A stretch of DNA of 13,930 bases from an uncultured Eubacteriales bacterium (GCA_902803185.1 CADCOV010000043.1:1-13930); one strand, 5' to 3'; positions 6,862-13,930 are shown, counted from the stretch's first letter. The notes: generated from the letters alone by a model not told the origin. Translations and numbers: made by a program.

Positions 6862-7773
6862 TCAGACGTTCAGGTGCCGGGGCACGGACCCCGCCCTCTC
6901 CTTCAGCTTGTCGTGCTCGCCGTCCAGGATGCGGCGGGCGAACTCCAGGATCTTGCCGGAGATCCACATATAGGCCTGGGAATCCTCCCGGTAATCCGCC
7001 TCGGCGTACATGTCGATGCGGCCGGCCTTCCGGAGCTCCTCCACCTGGGTGAAGGCCCTGCGGTCGCTCCGCGGGTAGATCGCGAAGGTGGCGCCCCCGT
7101 TGCTGTGGACCACGGAAAAGGCCGGCACGTCGCTCGGCCCGTCGGCGATGTAGATCATGTTGCGGAACCGGACCCTGCGGTCCTCCTCCGCCATCGCGGC
7201 GTTCACGTCGATCTCCGGATGGACGTTGGCGCCCTTGTTGATCTCGAAGATGGCCCGGGTCTTCGTGGTGTTGTCGATGGTGTAGCCCACCTCGCTGATG
7301 ACCCGGCCACTGCCGGTCTCCTCCTCGATGAACTCACAGCCCCAGACGCCGTCCACGTGGTCCCGGATCTCCGTGCCTTCGATGATGGCCGTCATGCCGG
7401 TGGAGACGATGTAGTGCTCCACCCGGATGTCGAACTCCTGGAAGGACGGGTCCGAGGCGATCATGTCCCGGGTCTTGTCGAAGATCTCGGGGATCCCCGG
7501 GTAGAACCGGAGCTCCTTGCCGAACTCCCGGAGCATGGCGTTGTTCAGGCCCGGGAAGGTGCCGTTCTTCGCGCACCGGATGAAATGGTTCAGGTAGATG
7601 GTGTCCGGGTTCACCTTGACGTTCTGCTCCCTCAGGTACTTCTCCGGCAGCGCGGCCACCTCCTTCCAGAAGGCGGCGCCGTCCACGCCGTAGTGGGCGA
7701 AGATCGGATCCTGCATATAGCCGTTGAGAAGCGTCTTGTCAAAGTCCCAGATGACCGCGATGATGTTAGCCAT
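6862..7773 (-). CDS. HAD-superfamily phosphatase-like hydrolase (substrate unknown)
   Basis: A 303-residue cytosolic HAD-superfamily hydrolase. All four HAD motifs are visible: motif I WDFDKT (nucleophile Asp10, acid/base Asp12), motif II IVSTGM (Ser124/Thr125), motif III Lys171 in NTTKTRAIFE, and motif IV YIADGPSDVPAF (Asp211, Asp215). An intact catalytic set implies a real Mg-dependent phosphatase or phosphotransferase. The cap between motifs I and II (about 16-120) is large and helical. The motif IV form is that of phosphoserine-phosphatase-like members, but I cannot name the substrate. It begins right behind the rplT terminator with a GGAGG ribosome site that abuts the terminator T-run, and is followed after 13 bases by coaBC. 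Linkage to CoA metabolism is only an inference from that position. Confidence 0.88.
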   Translation of the reverse strand: MANIIAVIWDFDKTLLNGYMQDPIFAHYGVDGAAFWKEVAALPEKYLREQNVKVNPDTIYLNHFIRCAKNGTFPGLNNAMLREFGKELRFYPGIPEIFDKTRDMIASDPSFQEFDIRVEHYIVSTGMTAIIEGTEIRDHVDGVWGCEFIEEETGSGRVISEVGYTIDNTTKTRAIFEINKGANVHPEIDVNAAMAEEDRRVRFRNMIYIADGPSDVPAFSVVHSNGGATFAIYPRSDRRAFTQVEELRKAGRIDMYAEADYREDSQAYMWISGKILEFARRILDGEHDKLKERAGSVPRHLNV

Positions 7774-7785
7774 GAAGGTTCCTCC

Positions 7786-7822
7786 GAAAAAGGGAAAAGA
7801 CCCGAAAGCTGGCTTCCGGGTC
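7786..7822 (-). terminator. Intrinsic terminator of the infC-rpmI-rplT operon
   Basis: The hairpin has arms GACCCGAAAGC (7799-7809) and GCTTCCGGGTC (7812-7822), paired except for one A/C mismatch. On the minus strand it is followed by TTTTCCCTTTTT. It begins ten bases past the rplT stop. The next gene starts only about 12 bases after the T-run, leaving no room for a promoter in between. Confidence 0.8.
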
Positions 7823-7832
7823 CGATGAATTC

Positions 7833-8192
7833 TTATTTGCAGACAGCGCTCTTAGCGGTCTCGCAGAGCTTCGCGAAACCGGCCGCGTCGTAGATCGCCA
7901 TCTCGGAGAGCATCTTGCGGTTGATGTCGATGCCGCTCTTCTTCAGACCGTCCATCAGACGGCTGTAGGACAGACCGTTCAGTCTGGCGCCGGCGTTGAT
8001 GCGGGCGATCCAGAGGGATCTGTACTGTCTCTTCTTCAGCTTTCTGCCGGCATAAGCGGAGGCCAGGCCTCTCATGACAGCCGGATTCGCCGTTCTGAAC
8101 TGCTTGCTTCTGGCGCCGTAATAACCCTTCGCCTGCTTCAATACCTTCTTGTGTCTCTTGTGGGCGTTGACACCCTTCTTAACTCTTGCCAT
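7833..8192 (-). CDS. rplT: 50S ribosomal protein L20
   Basis: Binds 23S rRNA and is essential for early 50S assembly; in bacteria it also represses its own operon. The 119-residue, highly basic protein begins [20 protein letters not shown] and contains [15 protein letters not shown] and [12 protein letters not shown], all hallmarks of L20. The N-terminal half is the rRNA-penetrating helix, and the C-terminal part (about 60-119) is the globular domain. The start has a clear GGAGG site, 21 bases after rpmI. Last gene of its operon, followed by a terminator. The leader upstream of infC is the likely target of L20 feedback. Confidence 0.99.
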   Translation of the reverse strand: MARVKKGVNAHKRHKKVLKQAKGYYGARSKQFRTANPAVMRGLASAYAGRKLKKRQYRSLWIARINAGARLNGLSYSRLMDGLKKSGIDINRKMLSEMAIYDAAGFAKLCETAKSAVCK

Positions 8193-8213
8193 TGTCTTAC
8201 CTCCTGATCCTTA

Positions 8214-8411
8214 TTACTTCGCCATTGATCTAAGCATTCTCTTCAGATCCGCACTGCCGAGCGTGGTCGCCTTGCGCAGGCCTCTCTTTCTCTTCGGAGA
8301 CTTGCTGGTAAGCTTATGGGACTTGTATGCCTTATTTCTCTTGACCTTGCCGCTTCCGGTAAGCTTCATTCTCTTGCACGCACCTCTGTGCGACTTCATC
8401 TTGTTTGCCAT
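8214..8411 (-). CDS. rpmI: 50S ribosomal protein L35
   Basis: Small basic protein of the large ribosomal subunit. The 65 residues match the family length, and the sequence shows [22 protein letters not shown] at the N-terminus (shown in part by SHRGACKR and TGSGK) and [15 protein letters not shown] in the middle. ATG at 8411 is preceded by GGAGG about seven bases upstream. It lies between infC and rplT in the standard order. A GC-rich hairpin sits just ahead of its ribosome site and may affect its translation. Confidence 0.98.
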   Translation of the reverse strand: MANKMKSHRGACKRMKLTGSGKVKRNKAYKSHKLTSKSPKRKRGLRKATTLGSADLKRMLRSMAK

Positions 8412-8430
8412 GCGATGACCTCCTTCATCC

Positions 8431-8445
8431 GGCGGCGGAGCCGCC
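8431..8445 (-). promoter_or_regulatory. GC-rich stem-loop ahead of the rpmI ribosome site
   Basis: GGCGGC (8431-8436) and GCCGCC (8440-8445) form a 6-bp all-GC stem with a 3-base loop in the infC-rpmI gap. On the minus strand no T-run follows, so it is not a terminator. It lies about ten bases before the rpmI Shine-Dalgarno and may modulate translation or protect the message. Function is inferred. Confidence 0.4.
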
Positions 8446-8496
8446 CCTCATTTCTGCTTTCTTATGCCCCCGCCCCTTTCCACGGGTGACGATGGG

Positions 8497-9009
8497 TTAT
8501 TTGTCGTTCTTCGGCGCCAGGAACATGACCAGGCTTCTGCCCTCCATGTTCGGCTTCTTGTCTACGGTGCTGACCTCGCTGCAGAGCTCGATGAACTTCT
8601 CCATGACCTCACGACCGAGCTGGGTGTGTCCCAGTTCCCTGCCGCGGAAGCGCAGGCTGACCTTGACCTTGTCGCCGTCCTTCAGGAACTTCATGGCGGT
8701 GGCCGCCTTGACCTCGATGTCGTGTTCCTCGATGAACGTGCTGAGGCGGATCTCCTTCACCTGAATGGTGCGCTGCTTCTTCTTGGCTTCTTTCTCTCTC
8801 TTCTGAGCCTCGTAGCGGAACTTGCCGTAGTCCAGGATCTTGCATACCGGCGGAACGGCATTCGGCGAAATGTTCACCAAATCGAGCTTGCGCTCCTCGG
8901 CCAGGGCCAGAGCATCGTCTCTGCTCATGATCCCGAGCATCTGTCCGTTCTCATCGATCACGCGCACTTCCTTGTCGCGGATCTCCTCGTTGATCTTGTT
9001 CTCTTTAAT
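8497..9009 (-). CDS. infC: Translation initiation factor IF-3, AUU start
   Basis: IF3 binds the 30S subunit, prevents early 50S joining and checks the start codon and initiator tRNA. The sequence shows the N-terminal domain (INEEIRDKEVRVIDENGQ, LDLVNISPNAVPPVCKILDYGK), a lysine-rich linker (KREKEAKKKQR) and the C-terminal domain with KEIRLSTFIEEHDIEVK and LRFRGRELGH. The start is set at ATT (9007-9009): it lies six bases after a strong GGAGGTG ribosome site, gives 170 residues and begins right before the conserved region. AUU initiation of infC is well known and makes IF3 limit its own translation. An in-frame ATG at 9036 sits in the attenuator T-run with no ribosome site and would add nine non-conserved residues. 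First gene of the infC-rpmI-rplT operon. Confidence 0.93.
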   Translation of the reverse strand: MKENKINEEIRDKEVRVIDENGQMLGIMSRDDALALAEERKLDLVNISPNAVPPVCKILDYGKFRYEAQKREKEAKKKQRTIQVKEIRLSTFIEEHDIEVKAATAMKFLKDGDKVKVSLRFRGRELGHTQLGREVMEKFIELCSEVSTVDKKPNMEGRSLVMFLAPKNDK

Positions 9010-9161
9010 GGTAGGCACCTCCAAAGTCGATTGCATAAAAAAACGGATACCAGAAGCATCCGCAAGAAAGACACAGGGGGCTCACCGCCCGTGTTCGGTT
9101 CCATATCGACCCGGCAAAACGAGATTCGCGGGGTGAGAAGCGGATAACTTCTTCTTCATAC
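9010..9161 (-). ncRNA. infC operon 5' leader (probable L20-type leader)
   Basis: From a predicted start near 9161 to infC there is a leader of about 150 nt with no credible gene. It contains a hairpin with ACAC-GGGC pairing GCCC and GTGT across a 3-base bulge (about 9071-9094), then an intrinsic terminator, then the infC ribosome site. In Bacillus, L20 is known to repress this operon by premature termination in the leader. The layout here fits, but the L20-binding structure is not proven from the sequence. Confidence 0.6.
9037..9062 (-). terminator. Attenuator terminator in the infC leader
   Basis: Stem arms 9044-9050 and 9056-9062 (CGGAT pairs ATCCG, plus one G-U and one C-G pair) close a five-base loop, followed on the minus strand by seven Ts (9037-9043). 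It lies after the promoter and before the infC ribosome site, so it would stop transcripts before the coding region unless bypassed. It is the switch expected in an autoregulated infC-rpmI-rplT leader. Confidence 0.75.
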
Positions 9162-9167
9162 TGGGAT

Positions 9168-9196
9168 AGAATACCACACGGAGCCCGTCTTGTCAA
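9168..9196 (-). promoter_or_regulatory. Strong predicted promoter of infC-rpmI-rplT
   Basis: On the minus strand, TTGACA (9191-9196) is a perfect -35 box. A 17-base spacer and TATTCT (9168-9173) follow, with the extended -10 TGG just ahead. It lies 12 bases past the ribF stop. Transcription should begin near 9161. A high-output promoter ahead of an attenuator is typical for ribosomal-protein operons. Confidence 0.8.
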
Positions 9197-9208
9197 CGGT
9201 CTTTTTCA

Positions 9209-10144
9209 TCAAAGCGATCCCGCCGCTTCGTGGAAGGCCCTGGCCTCCCGGCAGTCCCGGACGATCTGGTCCGAGAGCTCCGCCAGGTCGTCGAAGCGGA
9301 CCTCATCCCTGGTCTTCTTTAAAAATTCTACGGTAATATTTTTACCGTAAAGTTCCTTGTCAAAATCGAAGATGTGGGTCTCAACATTCTTCTTGTACTG
9401 GCCGATCGTCGGCTTCACGCCCACGTTGGTGACGCTCGGATAGCGCTTTCCGTTATAGACGCAGTGGGTGATGTAGACCCCGTTCGGCGGGGTCACCATG
9501 TCCTCGTCGATGACCAGGTTGGAGGTTGGAAAGCCGAGCTTGCGCCCCAGGCGGTTCCCCACCACCACCTCGCCGCCGATGGCGTACCAGCGGCCCATGT
9601 ACTTCGGGCACCGCTCCACCTGGCCGGAGGCGATCAGCGTCCGGATCATGGAGGAACTCACCAGGTTGCCCTCGATTTTGAAGGGTTCCATCACCTCCAC
9701 GTGGACGCCCTCCTCCTCCCCCAGCTGCCTCAGCAGGTCGGGATTCCCGCTGGCCCGGTAGCCGAAGCTGTGGTTGAAGCCGCAGTAGAGGGCCTTCGCG
9801 TTCAGCCTGCCCATCAGGAGGCCGCAGACGTAATCCACCGGCATCAACGTCATGATCTCCCGGGTGAACGGGACGGAGAAGAGGTAATCCACGCCGAGGG
9901 AGGCGATGATCTCCTCCTTCTCGTGCTTGTAGAGGATGTTCTTCACCTTCTTCGCCCCCGGCAGCAGGTCCTTCGGGTGGTTGGAGAAGGTGAACACCGC
10001 AGCCTTGAGGCCCCGGGCGTCCGCCCCCGCCTTCATCCGCCGGATCAGCTCCTGGTGGCCGAAGTGGACGCCGTCGAAATTGCCCAGCGCCACCGCCGTC
10101 GGTTCGATATGTTCAATGTCTTCCAGATGTTCAAAAATGATCAT
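9209..10144 (-). CDS. ribF: Bifunctional riboflavin kinase / FAD synthetase
   Basis: Phosphorylates riboflavin to FMN and adenylates FMN to FAD. The N-terminal nucleotidyltransferase domain (about 1-185) shows VALGNFDGVHFGHQ (18-31), the GxFDGxHxGH signature, then ALYCGFNHSFGYRASGN (118-134) and the SSSMIR motif (163-168). The C-terminal riboflavin kinase domain (about 185-305) shows GNRLGRKLGFPTSNL (196-210), the substrate-site PPNGVY (219-224) and SVTNVGVKPTIG (237-248). The 311-residue length is normal. The start overlaps the truB stop as ATGA. No hairpin terminator follows, so read-through into the infC unit is likely. It is the last gene of the infB-side operon here; rpsO, a frequent next gene in Bacillota, is absent. 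Confidence 0.96.
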   Translation of the reverse strand: MIIFEHLEDIEHIEPTAVALGNFDGVHFGHQELIRRMKAGADARGLKAAVFTFSNHPKDLLPGAKKVKNILYKHEKEEIIASLGVDYLFSVPFTREIMTLMPVDYVCGLLMGRLNAKALYCGFNHSFGYRASGNPDLLRQLGEEEGVHVEVMEPFKIEGNLVSSSMIRTLIASGQVERCPKYMGRWYAIGGEVVVGNRLGRKLGFPTSNLVIDEDMVTPPNGVYITHCVYNGKRYPSVTNVGVKPTIGQYKKNVETHIFDFDKELYGKNITVEFLKKTRDEVRFDDLAELSDQIVRDCREARAFHEAAGSL

Positions 10145-11106
10145 GTTTCCTGTTCCAAAAATATTTTGTCCGCGGTGAGGCCGCCGTCCTCCCCTTCGAT
10201 CCCCACGCCGAGGAACACACCCTCCGGAGAACGGACCCGGTAAGCATGCCGCAGCATCGGCTTCAGCGGCAGATAGAAGTCGCTCTTCTCAAATCGCGGG
10301 GCATTTCGGACTCTCCACTGGTCCGCCCGGAGCGCCACGCCGTTGGTGAACAGCCGCGTCTCCCAGTCTCCCCCGGTCTCGGCCCATCCGAAGTCGTTCA
10401 AGGCCGTCTCGATGGGCATCATCCTCTCTTCCAGTTCCGCCGCGGTCATCGTCTTGAGCGCCATCGCCGGGATCGCCATGTGCTGCCAGAACACGCCGCT
10501 CGCCGTGCGGACGAGCCGGCTCATCGCCGCGCCGCAGCCCAGGGCTTCTCCCAGGTCCCGCACCAGGGAACGGATATAGGTGCCCTTGGTGCAGACCACC
10601 CGGAAGGTGGCTTCCGCAGGCATCTCCCCCTTCGCCGGGGAAAACCCTGTGAGCTCGATCTCCGGGAAGGCCACCGGCCTAGAAGGCAGATCAAGGGTCT
10701 TTCCGGCCCTGGCGTACTCGTAGAGCTTGCGGCCGTTCACCTTGAGGGCGGAATACATCGGCGGGACCTGTTCCCCGGTCCCCCGGAAGCCCAGGAGGGC
10801 CTCCTCCGTCCTTTCCCGTGTCAGGAAGGCGGTATCCGCCTCCTCCAGGGTCTCTCCCCAGATGTCCAGGGTGTCCGTCCTCAGCCCGAAGCGGGCCGTG
10901 CAGACGTACTCCTTGAGGTCCGCGTCCAGGTACTCCATGATCCGGGCCGCCTTGCCCACCGCGATGGGGAGCACCCCCTCCGCCATGGGATCCAGGGTGC
11001 CCAGATGGCCGATCTTCTTCGTGCCCAGGACCCGCCTCAGGATCGCGACCACGTCAAAGGAGGTCATGTTCTGCGGTTTGTCGATCGTCAGGATTCCGCT
11101 CCGCAT
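10141..11106 (-). CDS. truB: tRNA pseudouridine(55) synthase TruB
   Basis: Isomerises uridine 55 in the T-loop of tRNAs to pseudouridine. The N-terminus GILTIDKPQNMTSFDVV is typical. The catalytic motif GHLGTLDPMAEGVLP places the nucleophile at Asp39. PPMYSALKVNGRKLYEYAR and TKGTYIRSLVRDLGEALG follow in the usual order, with a C-terminal PUA-like region after about residue 245. The 321-residue length is slightly above the family norm because of that tail. The ATG has a GGAAGGAAGG ribosome site, overlaps nrnA by 19 bases, and its stop overlaps ribF as ATGA, so translation is probably coupled along the operon. Confidence 0.96.
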   Translation of the reverse strand: MRSGILTIDKPQNMTSFDVVAILRRVLGTKKIGHLGTLDPMAEGVLPIAVGKAARIMEYLDADLKEYVCTARFGLRTDTLDIWGETLEEADTAFLTRERTEEALLGFRGTGEQVPPMYSALKVNGRKLYEYARAGKTLDLPSRPVAFPEIELTGFSPAKGEMPAEATFRVVCTKGTYIRSLVRDLGEALGCGAAMSRLVRTASGVFWQHMAIPAMALKTMTAAELEERMMPIETALNDFGWAETGGDWETRLFTNGVALRADQWRVRNAPRFEKSDFYLPLKPMLRHAYRVRSPEGVFLGVGIEGEDGGLTADKIFLEQET

Positions 11107-12092
11107 GCCCTTCCTTCCTGTTCCTTCGTCATCTCCCGAGACACCACTTCTTTGACCGTCTCAAAGGCCTCATCGATGGTGCAGTAGAGCGTGAAGCCCG
11201 CTGCCCTGACGTGGCCGCCGCCGCCGAATCTCTGGGAGATCTTCGAGACGTCGAACCAGTGCTTGGAGCGGCAGCTGGCTTTGATGACCTTCGGTTCGTA
11301 CTCCTTCAGCAGGATCGAGGTCTCCACGCCCCGGATGGTCCTGAGGGCGGACACGATCTGGTCCGTCTCCTCCATCCCCGCGCCGGTCTCCCGGAGCATC
11401 TCCTGTGTGACCTTCGCGATGACGAGCTGCCCGTCCAGGAAGACCTCCATGCCGCCGATCGCCAGGCTCTCGATCCGGATCCGCTCCGGCCGGTTGCTCT
11501 CGTAGATCTCGACGGAGACCTTGTTCGCGTCGATCCCCCAGTCCAGGAGGGCCGCCGCGATCAGGTGGGACTTCTTCTGGGTGTTGGAGTACTGGAATTT
11601 CCCGGTGTCCGTGACGATGGCGGCGTAGAGGGCCTCGCCGATGGCGGCGTTCCCCTTCTCCCCCATCTCCATGAGCAGATCGTAGATGATCTGGCCCGTG
11701 GCGGCTTCCTCCGGGTCGATGTAGTTATAGTCGCAGTACGGGGTGCTGCTGCCGTGGTGGTCCAGGCAGACCTTCGTCTTCGCGGTCAGGAAGACCTCGC
11801 CCCGGACGCCGATCCGCTTGAGATCCCCGCTGTCCACGGTGACGGCAACTTCGATGTCCCTCGCCTTTTCGAGGTCCCACTCGCAGCAGCCGTTCTCCAG
11901 GAACCGGAGGTTCTCCGGGATCGCCTCATCCAGGAGGACAAAGGCGTTCTTTCCCCTCGCCTTCAGCGCGAGGCAGAGGGCGACGCAGGAGCCGATGGCG
12001 TCCCCGTCCATATTGACGTGCGGAAACAAAGCGATGTCCTGCGCCGCAGCCAGGGCCGCTCCGATCTCCGCCAGTGTGTCATTCTTCTTCAT
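11088..12092 (-). CDS. nrnA: DHH-family oligoribonuclease / pAp phosphatase, NrnA-like
   Basis: NrnA proteins degrade very short RNAs and dephosphorylate 3'-phosphoadenosine 5'-phosphate to AMP, using two metal ions. The DHH domain shows motif I HVNMDGDAIGS (His25, Asp29, Asp31), motif II VTVDSGD (Asp87), motif III DHHGS (111-115) and motif IV IVTDTGKFQYSN (Asp162). The DHHA1 domain ends with RFGGGGHVRAAGF (288-300), the substrate-phosphate loop. The metal ligands are intact. The 334-residue length is usual. It overlaps rbfA by 14 bases and truB by 19. This place between rbfA and truB is common in Clostridia. Substrate preference within the family (short RNA, pAp or cyclic dinucleotide products) cannot be read from the sequence. 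Confidence 0.92.
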   Translation of the reverse strand: MKKNDTLAEIGAALAAAQDIALFPHVNMDGDAIGSCVALCLALKARGKNAFVLLDEAIPENLRFLENGCCEWDLEKARDIEVAVTVDSGDLKRIGVRGEVFLTAKTKVCLDHHGSSTPYCDYNYIDPEEAATGQIIYDLLMEMGEKGNAAIGEALYAAIVTDTGKFQYSNTQKKSHLIAAALLDWGIDANKVSVEIYESNRPERIRIESLAIGGMEVFLDGQLVIAKVTQEMLRETGAGMEETDQIVSALRTIRGVETSILLKEYEPKVIKASCRSKHWFDVSKISQRFGGGGHVRAAGFTLYCTIDEAFETVKEVVSREMTKEQEGRACGAES

Positions 12093-12513
12093 CCGTGCCG
12101 TCCTCGTCGCTTTCCGGGGCGATCTCCAGCTCCCGGATCACCTTGTCGATGTGCCTGCCGTACTCCATGGAAGTGTCCAGCTTGAAGATCAGCTCCGGCA
12201 CTCTGCGAATCTTGATCTCCCTGCCCACTTCTCTCCGGATGAGGCCGCTGGCCTTCTTCAGGCCCTCCGCCACCTCCCGGCGCTCCTGTTCTACGGCTTC
12301 GTCCGCGTCCGCGTTCAGGTCGGTCCCCGCGGCGGACGGCGAAAGGACGGTGTAATAGCAGGTGGCGTAGCTGTTGTCGGAGGTGACCTCCACGCCGGTG
12401 ATGCTGACCATCCTGCCGGCGAGGCGCGGGTCTTTGATCTCGTTCATCAGCATGTCGCTGACGATGCGCCGGATCTCCTCCCCCAGCCTGCCCTGTCTGA
12501 ATCCCTTAGCCAT
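12079..12513 (-). CDS. rbfA: 30S ribosome-binding factor RbfA
   Basis: Single KH-domain protein that binds immature 30S subunits and is needed for late 16S rRNA 5'-end maturation, especially in the cold. Conserved parts are RQGRLGEEIRRIVSDML near the N-terminus, EIKDPRL, and VPELIFKLDTSMEYGRHID near the C-terminus, followed by an acidic tail (about ten Asp/Glu in the last 15 residues). The start was set at the ATG at 12513: an AAAGGA site lies six bases upstream, whereas the in-frame ATG at 12519 sits directly against it. This gives 144 residues. It follows infB after about 70 bases and overlaps nrnA by 14. Confidence 0.95.
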   Translation of the reverse strand: MAKGFRQGRLGEEIRRIVSDMLMNEIKDPRLAGRMVSITGVEVTSDNSYATCYYTVLSPSAAGTDLNADADEAVEQERREVAEGLKKASGLIRREVGREIKIRRVPELIFKLDTSMEYGRHIDKVIRELEIAPESDEDGTDEEE

Positions 12514-12545
12514 GGACATTCCTTTCTCTCGTAAAGACAGCCAAA

Positions 12546-12565
12546 GGCCGCCACTGTCGGCGGCC
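12546..12565 (-). promoter_or_regulatory. GC-rich hairpin between infB and rbfA
   Basis: GGCCGCC (12546-12552) pairs with GGCGGCC (12559-12565) around a six-base loop in the 72-base gap. On the minus strand an interrupted T-stretch (TTTGGCTGTCTTT) follows. That is weak for a terminator, so partial termination or RNA processing is more likely, since rbfA has no promoter of its own that I can see. An alternative outer pairing of AAGGCCG with CGGCCTT competes with it. Confidence 0.45.
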
Positions 12566-12585
12566 GTCGGCCTTAGCTTGCTATT

Positions 12586-13930
12586 TTACTTTCTCTCTAC
12601 CTCGACCATGTGGAAGCACTCGATGATATCGCCTTCCTTGATGTCGTTGTAGTTCTCGATGCCGATACCGCACTCGTAGCCCTGGTTGACCTCTCTGGCG
12701 TCATCCTTGAAGCGCTTGAGGGAGCTGATCTTGCCCTCGTGGATCACGATGCCGTCTCTGACCAGTCTGACCTGGGCGTTCCGCTGGACCTTGCCCTCGG
12801 TGACGTAGGCGCCGCCGATGATGCCCACGTTCGGGACCTTGAAGGTGGTGCGGATCTCGACCTTGCCGAGGATCTCTTCCTTGAATTCCGGATCCAGCAT
12901 ACCCTTCATCGCCGCTTCCACGTCGTCGATGACGTCGTAGATGACGCGGTAGGTACGGATCTCGATGTTGTCCCGGTCGGCCATGCTCTGGACCGCCGTG
13001 CTCGGTCTGACGTTGAAGCCGATGATGACCGCATCGGAGGTGCCCGCCAGCATGACGTCGGACTCGGTGACGGTACCGACGCCGGTGTGGATGATGTTGA
13101 CCTTGACCTCGTCGTTGTTGAGCTTCTCGAGGGAGGAGACCAAAGCGCCGATGGAGCCCTGGACGTCGCCCTTGATGATGAGGTTGAGTTCCTTGACCTC
13201 GCCCTCCTGGATCTGGCTGAACAGCTTCTCCAGGGACATGCTGGAATTCCTGGCCATGACCTCTTCTCTGAGCTTCTCCTTGCGGTGCTCGGCGATCTCT
13301 CTGGCCACGCGGTCTTCCTTGACGGCGTTGAACTCATCGCCCGCCTGCGGCACGTCGGTGAGACCTAAGATCTCCACCGCGGTGGCCGGGCCGGCCTTCT
13401 TGATGGTCTTGCCCTTGAAGTCGGTCATCAGACGGATCCTGCCCGCGCAGGTGCCCGCGACGACGCTCTGGCCGGTCTGCAGGGTACCGTTGGTGACCAG
13501 CAAAGTGGCGACAGGGCCCTTCGCCTTGTCCAGCCTGGCTTCGATGACGGAGCCCATGGCGAGACGGTTCGGGTTGGCTCTGAGCTCGAGCATCTCGGCC
13601 TGCAGCAGGATCATCTCCAGCAGGTTCACGATGCCCTCGCCGGTCTTGGCGGAGACAGGGACGCTGATGACGTCGCCGCCCCAGTCCTCGACCAGGATGC
13701 CGTGCTCGGTCAGCTCCTGCTTGACTCTGTCAGGGTTGGCGCCCGGCTTATCCATCTTGTTGATGGCGACGATGATCGGGACGCCCGCCGCCTTGGCGTG
13801 GGAGATGGACTCCACGGTCTGCGGCATGACGCCGTCGTCCGCCGCGACCACCAGGACCGCGATATCGGTGACGTGGGCGCCTCTGGCACGCATGGCGGTG
13901 AAGGCCTCGTGGCCCGGGGTGTCCAGGAAG
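12586..13930 (-). CDS. infB: Translation initiation factor IF-2 (partial, N-terminus beyond window)
   Basis: GTPase that brings initiator tRNA to the 30S subunit and promotes subunit joining. The frame is open to the right edge; 447 codons are visible. The fragment begins within the G domain just before the G3 motif ([10 protein letters not shown] at the edge). It continues with [13 protein letters not shown]4 NKMD (fragment residues 57-60) and G5 SAK (93-95). Then come the EF-Tu-like domain 2 ([20 protein letters not shown]), the linking domain 3 ([15 protein letters not shown]) and the C-terminal fMet-tRNA-binding domain ending in [13 protein letters not shown]. The P-loop (G1) and the variable N-terminal region lie outside. 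It leads the rbfA-nrnA-truB-ribF operon within this window. Confidence 0.98.
   Translation of the reverse strand, partial: FLDTPGHEAFTAMRARGAHVTDIAVLVVAADDGVMPQTVESISHAKAAGVPIIVAINKMDKPGANPDRVKQELTEHGILVEDWGGDVISVPVSAKTGEGIVNLLEMILLQAEMLELRANPNRLAMGSVIEARLDKAKGPVATLLVTNGTLQTGQSVVAGTCAGRIRLMTDFKGKTIKKAGPATAVEILGLTDVPQAGDEFNAVKEDRVAREIAEHRKEKLREEVMARNSSMSLEKLFSQIQEGEVKELNLIIKGDVQGSIGALVSSLEKLNNDEVKVNIIHTGVGTVTESDVMLAGTSDAVIIGFNVRPSTAVQSMADRDNIEIRTYRVIYDVIDDVEAAMKGMLDPEFKEEILGKVEIRTTFKVPNVGIIGGAYVTEGKVQRNAQVRLVRDGIVIHEGKISSLKRFKDDAREVNQGYECGIGIENYNDIKEGDIIECFHMVEVERK

Noticed and set aside
9005..9196. Possible 63-residue leader peptide ahead of infC
   Set aside because: Its TTG start is the -35 box of the promoter, so it would lie upstream of the transcription start; it has no ribosome site and crosses the terminator into infC.
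1..13930. Mobile elements, CRISPR arrays, tRNA or rRNA genes, phage genes
   Set aside because: I found no transposase or integrase motifs, no regularly spaced repeats and no RNA-gene signatures; all genes are collinear housekeeping or metabolic genes.

Overview
The window is a gene-dense, GC-rich stretch of a bacterial chromosome, and every supported gene lies on the minus strand, so transcription runs from high to low coordinates. The content points to an anaerobe-type Bacillota, most likely Clostridia: a short-form HisG paired with HisZ, the order infB-rbfA-nrnA-truB-ribF, an infC-rpmI-rplT operon with a leader attenuator, and a fused CoaBC. I cannot name the species from sequence alone. 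There are no mobile elements, tRNA or rRNA genes, CRISPR arrays or phage genes, and no gene-free gap exceeds about 200 bases.

Read in the direction of transcription there are five blocks. (1) 13930 to 9209: infB (cut by the right edge), rbfA, nrnA, truB and ribF. This is a translation-initiation, ribosome-maturation and RNA-modification operon ending with FAD synthesis; the genes after rbfA overlap by 4 to 19 bases. (2) 9196 to 7786: a strong promoter, a roughly 150-nt leader with an intrinsic attenuator, then infC, rpmI and rplT (IF3, L35, L20) and a terminator. infC appears to start at AUU. (3) 7773 to 5629: a HAD-family phosphatase of unknown substrate and coaBC (coenzyme A synthesis), placed directly behind the rplT terminator with no visible promoter.

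(4) 5621 to 3846: a self-contained unit with its own promoter region and terminator. It encodes a 462-residue radical SAM/SPASM-like enzyme and a 77-residue single-pass membrane protein with a four-cysteine tail. This is the only part whose biological role is not evident, and it is the best candidate for something undescribed. (5) 3825 to 1: a histidine biosynthesis operon hisZ-hisG-hisC-hisB-hisH (hisH cut by the left edge). It is driven by a promoter lying inside a 40-bp inverted repeat that looks like an operator. hisD is absent from its common position between hisG and hisC.

The two translation blocks put the genes for IF2 and IF3 close together and under separate control. Blocks 3 and 4 are metabolic or unknown insertions between the ribosomal genes and the histidine operon.
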